From: Rhexocercosporidium sp. MPI-PUGE-AT-0058
Lineage: Eukaryota; Ascomycota; Leotiomycetes; Helotiales
Reading direction: 5' to 3'
NCBI GenBank assembly: GCA_020746875.1
Contig: JAGTJL010000004.1
Coordinates: 558,001 to 622,000, forward strand
Length of the DNA: 64,000 nt
Shown: positions 33,563 to 44,384 of the stretch, in pieces
How positions within the stretch are numbered: the first letter of the stretch is position 1
Layout of the letters: each line of letters begins with the position of its first letter
Program-made: the position numbers and the translations under genes
The notes under the pieces: model-generated
Seen by the model: the letters and a program-made list of their open reading frames with translations, nothing else
Told to the model about the DNA's origin: nothing
The model's database searches: none

Positions 33563-36500
33563 CTAGAAGAGACCGTCGATCTCCCCCGTTTCGGTATCGA
33601 CATCGACGTTGAGGTATCCAGGGGCGGTAGGCAGTCCTGGGATAGTCTGGATATCGGCAGCTAGAGCGTATCTGTGCAATATCAGTACAATGTTCATGAT
33701 TTTATGACAGGGTCAACTTACAGATATCCTGCACCAGCCGCCAACCGCACGTCCCTAATAGGGACAGTGAAACCAGTTGGAGCACCCTTCAGATCAGGAT
33801 CATGAGACAAGGAGTATTGCGTCTTGGCAATACAGATTGGCAAGTTGCCAAAGCCTTGCTTGGTATAGGTATCGACCTTCTTTTGAGCAATCTCGCTGAA
33901 CTCAACCTTGTCAGCTCCGTACATCTGCTTGCCAATCGCCTCAATACGAGTCTGGACATCGCCATCCAGGTTGTACAGGAGTTTGAAGTTATTCTGCTTC
34001 TCACTGGCAGCAATAACTCCTTTGGCGATATCGACAGCACCTTTTCCACCTTCGGCCCAGTGGTTAGCTGGGATGGCATCCTCAGCACCAGCGGCAATCG
34101 ACTCCTGTCGGATGACCTCGATCTCGGCGTCGGTATCAGTCTCGAACTTGTTGATAGCAACAACAACTGGAACACCGTATGTCTTGGCGTTGGAGATGTG
34201 CTTCTTGAGATTGACACATCCGGCGCGGAGAATCTCAACATTCTCTTCACGGTACACCTTATCGAGTGCGGCTCCAGGGGCAATAGGAGGTCCACCGCCG
34301 TGAACCTTCAAGGCCCGGACTGTTGCAACGATGACAACGACATCGGGGATGAGACCAGATGATCGGCACTTGATGTTGAAGAAACGCTCTCCTCCCATGG
34401 TGAAATCAAATCCAGCCTCGGTAATGACAAAGCCAGCCTTCTCATTATGATCCTCATCAGATTCAGTGCCAGCAAGTTTCAAGGCAAGCTTGTCAGCTAG
34501 GACTGAACTGGCCCCAATACTGATGTTTGCGAATGGACCGGCATGAACGAAGACGGGGGTACCCTCCAAGGTTTGCATAAGGTTGGGCTTGATAGCATCC
34601 TTCATCAAAGCAGTAAGAGCTCCACCAGCACCAATATCATCGCAAGTGACTGGGTCACCAGCTCTGGAGGAACCTATGACCATTCTGCCAAGTCGCTCTC
34701 TCATATCATTGAGATCACTGCTCAAAGCAAGAATAGCCATACATTCACTGGCGACGGAAATATCGAATCCGGTCTCACGAGTCTGACCCTTCTCAGTACC
34801 AGCAGTACCAACGGTAATTCCTCTCAAGTGACGATCATTGACATCCAACACACGTCTCCATGTGATTGTGGATGGATCGATATCCAATCTGGCAAATCGA
34901 TGGATCTCATCCTCGGTAAGCTCGTTTGGATCAGTCTTGGTGATACCAAGCTTCTTAAGACGACGAAACATGATGGGTTGAAATTCACGCTTGCCCTTCT
35001 TTGCTGGGACTAGACGCTTGTAAAGAGCAGCATCTTTTTGGGTATTCTCGTGGAACATTCTGGTCTCAATGGCAGCAGCCAAAAGATTGTTTGCAGCGGT
35101 GATGGCGTGAATATCTCCAGTAAGATGGAGATTGAACTCGTCCATGGGGATAACCTGACTGTATCCGCCTCCAGCAGCTCCTCCCTTGATTCCGAAAGTT
35201 GGGCCTTGACTCGGCTGACGAACATTTGCGAAAGCAATTCGGTTCAAGTGAGCGCCGAGGGCTTGAGCAATACCCATAGTGGTAGTAGATTTACCCTCAC
35301 CGAGTGGTGTAGGAGTGATCCCAGTGATCACAATATACTTTCCATTGCGGCGATGCTCGAGTCGCTTGAGAAGACTCAAGTCCACCTTTCCCTTGTAAGC
35401 ACCATATTGCTCAAGCTCATGACCGGCGATACCAATCTCTTTTGCAATGCGGGTGATTTGTTTTGGGCGCTGAGCTCTGGAAATAGCAATATCTGAAGGA
35501 ACGGGGGTTTTTAGTTTGAGAGGTAAAGGTAGGATGGATCTGCTCTTTTGCTTTTCCGAATAGTGCGCAGCTGAGTCCACGACATTCTGCAGCAACATGG
35601 CAACAGTCATTGGACCAACCCCACCTGGGACTGGAGTAATGAAGGATGCGACCTCAGAGGCAGATGCAAAATCCACGTCACCAACGAGTCTCTGGCCAGA
35701 TTTCTTGGTCTCGTCGGGAATAAAGTTGGTTCCGACATCAATTACCACAGCTCCCGGCTTCAGCCATTCGCCCTTGACGAAATTTGCCTTTCCAATTGCG
35801 GCCACAAGAACGTCTGCCTTCTTGATGTGATCCTCAAGACCGGCGGTTTTTGAGTGGCAGACCGTTACGGTAGCATCGGCATTCTTGAGGAGGTAGCTGA
35901 CCGGGCTTCCCACAATATCGCTGCGTCCGAGAACAACGGCATTCTTCCCCTTGAGGTCAACACCACTTTCTTGAAGCAAGACCATAACACCTTTGGGAGT
36001 GCATGGTGTGAACAATGGGTGTCCTCCTCGTTTTGCAAGCTCTCCGATATTGTTTGCTCCGAACCCATCAACATCCTTCTCATCTGCAACAGCTGAGGTG
36101 ACTGCATATTCGGAGATATGTTTTGGTACAGGCAGTTGCACAAGAATTCCGTGGACGGCGGTGTCGTAATTTAGACGGGTAATATCCTCGAGTAATTCGG
36201 CTTCGGAGACAGTTTCGGGGTATTGGATTAGTTCGCAGTCGATGCTAGCCTAGTAGCATGTAAGTGAAAAGAAGAAAAGTGAGGAATGAGAGAATTGTTT
36301 ACCTCCTCAGCAGCTTTCAGTTTCATGCGAACATATGTAGCTACACCAGTCAGTCATCCGACGACAGTAAGAAAATTTACTGAATTAACGCACTCGAATC
36401 CGATCGATCACCAACTGGAAATTTGTCAGTATCACACTCTCTCTGTAGCTGTTGAGGGCTAGACATACCTTGGATAATCTTCAGAGAGGGCTTGTACCTC

Positions 36501-36592
36501 GGGTTGACCTTCTGGGTGCTCTCGATTTCGGCATGGAGCCTCTCACGGATCTTCTTGGCGATGGCAGTGCCATCAATCTTAGTAGCCGTCAT
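33563..36592 (-). CDS. ADE3/MIS1: C1-tetrahydrofolate synthase (trifunctional)
   Basis: Five exons, 36592-36469, 36415-36395, 36340-36303, 36249-33722 and 33671-33563, give 939 residues, as in yeast Ade3 (946). The N-terminal dehydrogenase/cyclohydrolase domain has the catalytic Lys in [12 protein letters not shown] (spliced from three exons), [21 protein letters not shown] and [11 protein letters not shown]. The formate-THF ligase domain starts around residue 330 with the P-loop [13 protein letters not shown], then [22 protein letters not shown] and [13 protein letters not shown]. It interconverts formate, 10-formyl-, methenyl- and methylene-THF for purine, thymidylate and Met synthesis. [13 protein letters not shown] at 36592 is the cytosolic-type start. 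The frame is open upstream to Mets at 37090 and 37096, with a leader that looks mitochondrial. Divergent from eIF3i. Confidence 0.95.
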
Positions 36593-36878
36593 CGGAGAAG
36601 AAGTGCTGGAGAATGGCCTGGATTGTGCAGTATGTGAAGTTGAGAAAAGAAAGGAAGAAGTTGCATCCCAGGTGGGGTTGAAAGGGCGGCCCGGCGATCG
36701 ACAGAAACGAAGATTTTGACCCCGCGATTTTAAGGTGTTCCTGGTGGTGGTGGGAGGAGCAGCCACCCCAGACGAGGCTGAGAGGCGATTGCGATTAGGG
36801 AATGATCGCACTGCACAGGTCCCGTCCAACGGGCGCCGAGGTACGAGTGAAACTGATGATGCGTGTGAATGGGCGTGT

Positions 36879-36914
36879 GGTTGTGGTTGTGATTGTGATT
36901 GTGATTGTGATTGT
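36879..36914. repeat. Hexanucleotide repeat (GATTGT/GGTTGT)6
   Basis: Four perfect GATTGT units follow two GGTTGT units. Read on the minus strand in the open leader of C1-THF synthase, they encode a Ser-Gln/Pro-Gln repeat, so length changes would keep the frame. Confidence 0.9.
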
Positions 36915-37325
36915 GAAGGTGGGAGAGAAAGCGAAGAATGGAGTCTGGACCTGGTGGATGTGATAGAGGGGAGATGATAGGACCTCGTCTGTAACTGGAA
37001 GGCGCACAACGCTGCTTCACTGCCACTCCAACAGTTGCTGCCACTGCCATTCACACTGCCAGTGCCATGCCGATGCACAAGAGCTCGCATGAACATGCCG
37101 GGATTGGATGGACTTCGATTGCAGGGAGGTGAGATTATCTTGCAGAGATTGGGACCGAGAAAGGATGACTCGGAGCAATGAGCAATGGCACCCACTGGGC
37201 AGACGAATGACTGCGCGCTTGAAGGAGCGGACGAGACCCAAGATTCCCAATGCAGACGTAGTATACAAGAAGTACAAGAAGTACAAGAAGTATGAGTAAC
37301 AAAGAGAAAAACAAGGGAATGGGAA

Positions 37326-37332
37326 TGAGTCA
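37326..37332. promoter_or_regulatory. TGAGTCA, Gcn4/CPC1-type bZIP site
   Basis: Perfect palindromic consensus in the divergent promoter. Yeast ADE3 is under general amino-acid control, which makes a functional role plausible; binding is inferred. Confidence 0.45.
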
Positions 37333-37463
37333 AGCATTAATTAAGGGCCTACGAGTTCCCAATTACGCGTGGTCCGGCTCCAGGATGAAGGAAATAATTC
37401 TGCTCTCCATCAAGCCTTTACCATTTCTTTTCCTGCTTAGCGGCGACCGGGCTTCTGATTGGC

Positions 37464-37470
37464 TGACTCA
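37464..37470. promoter_or_regulatory. TGACTCA, Gcn4/CPC1-type bZIP site
   Basis: A second perfect consensus, 131 nt from the first and directly beside an ATTGG (inverted CCAAT). About 8 copies of TGASTCA are expected by chance in 64 kb, so two within 150 nt is suggestive, not conclusive. Confidence 0.45.
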
Positions 37471-37613
37471 ACCACACATTTTTGGTTCGGGTTTGGACAT
37501 TCTAGATTGGAGAGGCGCCGCATCGCGAACTTTTAAAAGAGAGCCTCTTCCCCCGCAGTGCAGTTCTTTGACCTTGCATCTCATACCAGTACAAGGAATA
37601 TCGAACATTCAAA

Positions 37614-38864
37614 ATGAGACCAACTTTACTCCAAGGACATGTAAGTGCCGTCGTCCAAACCGCGCGCTCTATTTTCCTCTGCGACCTCTTCTGACTTTAC
37701 CCCACTACAGGAGCGGGCTCTCACCCAAATCAAGTAGGCAAACCACCTCGAAATACACGGCGCATGGCCCCTTGATATTGATGATGATATAGATACAACA
37801 GAGATGGCGATATCATCTTCTCGACCGCGAAGGATCAGCACATTTGCGCCTGGTTCGCACACAACGGCGAGCGGCTGGGAACATATCACGGCCACCAGGG
37901 AGCCCTCTGGACCGTAGACGTCGACCCAACCAGCACCGTGATCGCAAGTGGCGCTGCCGACAACACAGTCAGGTTATGGGACATCCGCTCGGGGAAGTGC
38001 CTGAAGGTTTGGAACTTCGATACCGCCGTCAAGAGAGTCGAGTTCAACGAGGATGGCACGCAACTGCTAGCCGTCACTGAGAAGCGCATGGGTTTCTTGG
38101 GCACGATCGTCGTTCTGGATATCAAGGTCGATGTCGAGGCTGAGCAGTCTGATGAGAAGGCCATGGTTATCACTTGTGAGGAGAGCAAGGCTACCGTTGC
38201 AGGATGGAGTTACCTCTCGAAGTACATCATTGCGGGACATGAGGACGGAACGGTCTCGCAGTACGATGCAAAGGTACATACATATCCCGATACCAAATTG
38301 GAATGGCAGATCTAATGAGTATCAGACTGGAGAGCAACTTGACAACGCCGAAGTCCACGAGCCAGACATGCAAGTAACCGACCTTCAATGGTCCCCCGAC
38401 AGAACCTACTTCATCACGGCCTCGAAAGACAAAACCGCCAAGCTCATCAACGCCACCAACCTCGAAGTCTTCAAGACATACGTAGCCGACACCCCTCTCA
38501 ACAGCGCCTCCATCACTCCCAACAAGGACTTCGTCATTCTCGGTGGAGGACAGGCCGCTATGGATGTCACTACCACCAACACCAGACAGGGTAAATTCGA
38601 AGCGCGTTTCTACCATAAGATTTTCGAGGAGGAGATCGGTAGAGTCCGTGGTCACTTTGGTCCCTTGAGTAAGCTCTTCTTCCTAATATTCATCCGCTAT
38701 CGTGTACTAATTATCGTTCAGACACCGTAGCAGCTGACCCCACCGGAAAGGGCTACGCAAGCGGTGGTGAAGACGGCTACGTCCGTGTCCACCAGTTTGA
38801 CAAAGCCTACTTCGACTTCACATACGAGGTTGAGAGGCAAGCACGGGCAGCTGGGCAGTTGTAG
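37614..38864 (+). CDS. TIF34: Translation initiation factor eIF3 subunit i
   Basis: Five exons, 37614-37640, 37711-37733, 37793-38273, 38326-38668 and 38722-38864, give 338 residues. It is a seven-bladed WD40 propeller. It opens [23 protein letters not shown] across three exons (residues 1-23), the standard eIF3i start, and later shows [54 protein letters not shown] and, at the end, [20 protein letters not shown] (residues about 310-330). It is a core eIF3 subunit that binds eIF3b and eIF3g in 43S recruitment. Exon 2 is only 23 nt. The third intron follows DAK, and the sequence resumes TGEQL, as in homologues. Shares a divergent promoter with C1-THF synthase. Confidence 0.96.
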
Positions 38865-41458
38865 ATGGGTTTGTGCGTTACGAGGTTGTTTGCTTGCTTG
38901 CTTTGGTTCACTCATGGTTCATGGTAAACGAACGAACGAGCGAACGAAGGAATGGGGATGGTTGTGCATTTTCAGGCGTTTTAGGGATCCAACCTTTTTC
39001 GTAGGGCGGGGGCACCAAAAGGCTTGTTTGTAGTAGAATTGACTCTCTTGACATCACATCACTGAGAACGATAGATATTGTCTATTCTATTCTGCGCGAA
39101 TAGAACTCATCTTGAAAACATAAGGGTCACGTCTCTTACTCTAGTATACCCACCTAGGCGAACCTTAGGATTACAGTTGCACCCTTATGTTTTTGAGATG
39201 TCAAAATAACATAACTAATTATGATCGGTTGTGCCAAAGGAAGTCGGAGAATTATCTACCATCTGGAATCGTCACTTCTAAAGTCACATCATCGTCAGAC
39301 TTCAAATACGGATTTCTCCGGAGAGTAACAAGCTTAACTAGCAATTGCATTTATTGATAATTCGTTGTCCTATGGCAATTCTTTTTGTCACTTCTTCCCC
39401 TTTCAATCGATGACATAAAACTGCCTGTTTGCCTCTATCGCAAAGCTCATGAAGGCTTCCTGCTGAAATTACCTATTTACAGTACCCATATAGCTACAAT
39501 TTTCACAATAAACAACTGCAAGTAGTCGTACAACGATCTTAGACGAGTCCTTTTGATTACAACACTTTTGGAAACGCATTTCGAACCATCGAGCCCGACT
39601 TCCTCAGGTGAGAGATATTGTTATCATTAGATGACTTCAACCCGACCACTGGCTGGTTGAGATACAGCCAAATCAGATTCCATCCTGGAGACATTTGGCT
39701 TCCTTTAAGAGCCACGCTGGATGAGGAAATCTCGACCTTTCATGTCCGGGAACTTAGCGTATTAAAGCTCTGGTGAGATCTCCTAGTACGGAATTGAAGC
39801 ATAACGCTAGACAAACAAGATAACTTAAATATCAATGCTTTGAGCCGGCCATCGCTTCGCTGTATATAGACGTTCAACTGTACTCCAAGGCTTCGATCAC
39901 TTGATCACTGGCCTCGACGATCGGCTCCCCAAAACCCCCCACTCGGGTCAACCTCCTTGACATTGTCAGAGAGATTTTGACTAACATCGCTTCCTAATTT
40001 CAACAAGACTAGACAGTCAAGACATACGCGCCATTGTCCTGCGAAGACATCTCCTCCTCAATAACATGACAAGCTCGAACACAGCTAGATACTATCCAAA
40101 TCAAGTACCACGTGACACATACACCCCTTTTCAGAAACAAAATCCGATACATGGCTTGCCCAGGTAGTACAATAACTGATGGCGTGCAGGTGGCGTCCAA
40201 CAATTGAAGTCGCCATGCAAAAGGCAAAATACGAGAAATTGTACCGGAAACCGCCACAGGCCATCACTAAAAACCTGCCACAACATCTGCATCTGCTCAT
40301 GAAGGTTTTTTCTTCTTCTTTCGCGCAACAATTGATGGAAAAAGTTGCCCCATAAAATCGTCACCACCCCGTATCCCATGAAAGTCAAACCTGTGTTCGG
40401 CAAAGGCAGTTTTATTTTTAGAAAATTTTCGCACCTTGCGCTAACCCCCCCTGCAAACACGCAGCCGCCTCTTCGGGGCGTCCTGGCTCCTGGGCTGGCT
40501 GCGGCTACAGCCTTGGCTGGAAATAAATGGATGTTCCTGACTGACTGAGACTGAGTAAGGCCATATCGAGGCATGGAATCCTTTCAGCCCGCTGTGGGAG
40601 TGCCGAAAGGAGACTGGGAGGAGACGTGAAAGAAGGAAGAGAAAGTTCGAGGTTCTCTTTGCGGGGTGAGGAAGAAGGAGATCTGAACCCGTGAGAAGTG
40701 TACAGTATTAGGTAGGGTAGGTAGCTTGCCGATCCCTGTTTCACAAAACCCAATAATCTCAGTGCTTGAAACACCAGTGCGAGCTTGTCGGGAGACTTCA
40801 GACCTGTCAACCAGCCAGGGACAGCATGAGGGAGGGAGGAGGGAGGCAAGAAAGACTTGCAGGACCAAAAGCGCCCAGAAATACTTGTACTTTCCTCGCC
40901 CACACCGGATCTCCTTACGGGACAACAAATAGAACATTCGCTGCTGACTGCACAGCATCGCAATCGCACTCCTGTCCGCTTCCATCTTGAAGCTGTGGCT
41001 GGTTGAGGCGCAGTGGTTGTGGGCGAGAAGAGTCAAGTCAAATCCCTTCCTTTGTCTGCATCTCCCAGTCCCGTCGTCCACCACCACTCTCCACTCACAA
41101 GCAAGCGACCTTGGACTAAACCTGCCTCTCCCACGCCACGACCTCCCCTTTTGTTCGTGCAGATCATATCCTGCCGAACATCTCACGACCTCGTCTCGTC
41201 TCGTCTCGTCCTCCTCTTTCGTTTCTTCAAAACCTTCTCTCCTCCATCTCCATCTCCATCTCCCATCCTTCTGATCATCTTCTCCTGCTTCATTCTTTTC
41301 TTGCAGGGTTACTTGGCTGTGACGTCGTTTGTTGATGCACAGTGATTCTTCAGCACATTCCCACCTCAACCACCACAACAGTACACCCCGACGACCTTCC
41401 TACATCGCCCTTCTATCTCGAACACTCTTCATCAAAGAATAGATAATACACCGGCACC
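38865..41458. other. eIF3i 3' flank and long pyrimidine-rich leader of the chitin synthase
   Basis: 2.6 kb without a recognisable gene. The first 100 nt hold TTGC and AACG tetranucleotide repeats. From about 41040 to 41458 the plus strand is strongly C/T-rich with CGTCT repeats near 41190, as expected for the leader of a strongly expressed gene. The long minus-strand ORF over that tract is an artefact of the skew. Confidence 0.55.
38927..38946. repeat. AACG tetranucleotide repeat, 3' of eIF3i
   Basis: Three perfect AACG units, one variant and another AACG. A short TTGC repeat lies about 30 nt upstream. Confidence 0.8.
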
Positions 41459-44384
41459 ATGGCATATCCTGGCGGCGGCAATGGAGCGTACCAAGGAGAG
41501 CAGCTGCAAGATCTCCCTGCCGGAGGTAGTGTAAGTTTGCTAGGAAGGTCGGAAGGTTTACAGTGTCTAACATTGCAATCTTAGTATCACAGACCCCCAC
41601 AGGACGACGACGATGGAGCCCAGCCTCTTCTCCACTCACAAACAGCTGGTGGCCCTTTTGCGAGCCCCTACGATAACCAGTCAAACACCCTTCGTACCGG
41701 AACTCCTCCTGTGAGACCTACATCTGCATACAGTCTCACGGAATCATACGCCCAACCCCCAGGAGGTGGTCCACCGCCTGCACCATATTCGAATAGCGAA
41801 TACGGAGGAAGCACAACTACATACGGACACCCACTCGAGGACAATCCGTACCAAAGATCCGAATCTCCATATTCCAGACCCGACTCTAGTTCTACGGAGG
41901 CTTGGCGACAGCGACAAGCTCCTGCTCCGACAAATGCTGGAGGCTTGAAACGATACGCTACTAGGAAAGTTAAGCTGGTAGGAGGCACTGTTTTGAGTGT
42001 TGATCATCCAGTTCCATCTGCTATCAAGAATGCCGTACAGCTTAAGTACAGACAGGAGGCGGACGCGGCAGGCAGTGAGGAGTTCTCGACCATGCGATAC
42101 ACAGCTGCAACCTGTGACCCCGATGAGTTTACTCTCAAGAATGGCTACAATCTTCGCCCGGCAATGTACAATCGTCACACTGAGTTGCTCATTGCCGTCA
42201 CATACTACAACGAGGACAAACAATTGACCGCCCGTACACTGCACGGTGTTATGCAGAACATTAGGGACATTGTCAATCTCAAGAAATCTGATTTCTGGAA
42301 CGTCGGTGGTCCAGCTTGGCAGAAAATTGTGGTTTGCCTTGTTTTCGACGGTATCGACCCCTGCGACAAGGATACTCTGGACATTCTGGCAACAATCGGT
42401 GTTTATCAAGATGGTGTCATGAAGAAGGACGTTGATGGAAAGGAGACAGTTGCCCATGTCTTCGAATACACCACACAACTGTCTGTTACTGCGAACCAGC
42501 AACTTATTCGACCTTCCGATGACAATACCAACACCCTTCCTCCTGTACAGATGATGTTCTGTTTGAAGCAGAAGAACACCAAGAAGATCAACTCCCACAG
42601 ATGGCTTTTCAACGCTTTTGGCCGTCTGCTGAACCCCGAAGTCTGCATTCTTCTCGACGCTGGAACCAAACCTGGACCAAAATCTCTTCTGTCCCTCTGG
42701 GAAGGATTCTACAACGACAAGGATTTGGGAGGAGCATGTGGTGAAATTCATGCTATGTTGGGCAAGGGCGGGCGTAAGCTGTTGAACCCTCTGGTTGCAG
42801 CACAGAATTTCGAGTACAAGATCTCCAATATTCTGGATAAGCCTCTGGAGAGCTCCTTCGGATACGTCAGTGTGTTGCCCGGTGCTTTCTCAGCATATCG
42901 TTTCCGAGCTATCATGGGACGACCACTGGAGCAATACTTCCACGGTGATCATACGCTCTCTAAGAAGTACGGAAAGAAGGGTATTGAAGGAATGAACATC
43001 TTCAAGAAGAACATGTTTTTGGCCGAAGACAGAATTTTGTGTTTCGAGCTGGTTGCTAAGGCGGGATCGAAGTGGCACTTGACTTACATCAAGGCCGCCA
43101 AGGGAGAGACTGATGTTCCTGAAGGAGCTGCTGAGTTTATTGGACAACGTCGAAGATGGCTGAACGGTTCGTTCGCCGCTAGTATGTACTCGATCATGCA
43201 TTTCGGCAGAATGTAAGTTGTGCCTCGTTTCACATGCAAAAATAAACTAACTCTTCACAGGTACCAGAGTGGTCACAATCTTGTCCGCATGTTCTTCCTC
43301 CACATTCAACTGATCTACAACATGTTCACCGTTTTTCTGTCTTGGTTCATGCTGGCATCTTTCTGGCTCACTACTACTGTTATCATGGACCTTGTCGGAA
43401 ATCCAACACCAGCTTCTGATAAAGCTGCTGAGCATCACGGTTGGCCATTCGGCGACACCGCAACTCCCATCATCAACACCATCCTAAAATACCTCTACCT
43501 GGCATTCCTCCTTGTCCAATTCATTCTCGCACTTGGTAACAGGCCAAAGGGTTCCAAGATCACGTACATGATTTCATTCATCGTTTTCGGTGTTATCAAC
43601 GCATATCTGATCGTTCTCTCCATGTACCTGGCTATCCGTGGTATCTCAGGATCGTCATTTGACACCGACAGCGTGGATGACTTCTTCAAGAGTTTCTTCG
43701 GAAGTGGCGGAGGTGGTGGTGGAATTATCATCATCGCACTCTTGGCTACCTTCGGTCTCTACTTTGTCGCATCCTTCATGTACCTTGATCCTTGGCACAT
43801 GTTCACCTCTTTCGGTCAATACTTGCTCCTCATGTCCTCCTACATCAACATCCTCATGGTCTACGCATTCAGCAATTGGCACGATGTTTCATGGGGTACC
43901 AAGGGATCCGACAAGGCTGATGCACTCCCCTCCGCGACCACCAAGAAGGAAGATGGAAAGGGTGCAGTTGTCGAGGAAATTGACAGACCACAAGAGGATA
44001 TTGACAGTCAATTCGAAGCAACGGTCAAGCGCGCACTGAAGCCCTACGTTGCCGTTGAGGAGGTCGAAGCGAAGACCCTCGAGGATTCCTACAAGTCTTT
44101 CAGAACGAAGCTTTTGATTTGCTGGATTTTCTCGAACGCTCTTTTGGCAGTCGTTATCACTAGTGACAGTGTCAATAAGTTCGGTTTTGGCGTAAGCATC
44201 CCCTTCTCATCCCAAACAAACCATAGGCTAACACAACTCATAGAACCACGACGCAGCCGACCGCACCCAGAAATTCTTCACTGTCCTCTTGTACGCCACT
44301 GCTGTTCTGGCCTGTGTCCGTTTCATTGGATGTATGTGGTTCTTGGGTCGCTCGGGTATTATGTGCTGCTTCACCAGACGCTAG
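41459..44384 (+). CDS. chsB: Class III chitin synthase
   Basis: Four exons, 41459-41530, 41585-43212, 43261-44191 and 44244-44384, give 923 residues. The N-terminal 150 residues are Gly/Pro/Ser/Tyr-rich and cytosolic. The family-2 glycosyltransferase core has [20 protein letters not shown], the acceptor-side [10 protein letters not shown] and the [10 protein letters not shown] signature. Class III is called from the stretch [22 protein letters not shown] through [20 protein letters not shown] and from HFGRMYQSGHN. About seven membrane spans follow, ending [20 protein letters not shown]. It makes chitin at the plasma membrane from UDP-GlcNAc; class III enzymes are special to filamentous fungi and matter for hyphal tip growth. 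A Gly6 tract (FGSGGGGGG) sits in a loop before a span. The symbol follows Aspergillus usage. Confidence 0.95.

Larger units (their letters stand above)
36593..37613. promoter_or_regulatory. Divergent C1-THF synthase / eIF3i promoter, possible coding leader
   Basis: 1.0 kb between two start codons. On the minus strand it is open in frame with C1-THF synthase and may encode a presequence ending RPFSSTSSP. It carries two palindromic TGA(C/G)TCA sites and, near eIF3i, an inverted CCAAT (ATTGG, 37458-37462) just before the second of them. A shared promoter is inferred from the geometry. Confidence 0.55.

Noticed and set aside
40584..41378. 264-codon minus-strand ORF upstream of the chitin synthase
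   Set aside because: It is the complement of the C/T-rich leader; Glu/Arg/Trp-rich composition comes from the skew and there are no family features.
41744..42751. 335-codon minus-strand ORF inside the chitin synthase
   Set aside because: Antisense shadow of a well-supported exon.
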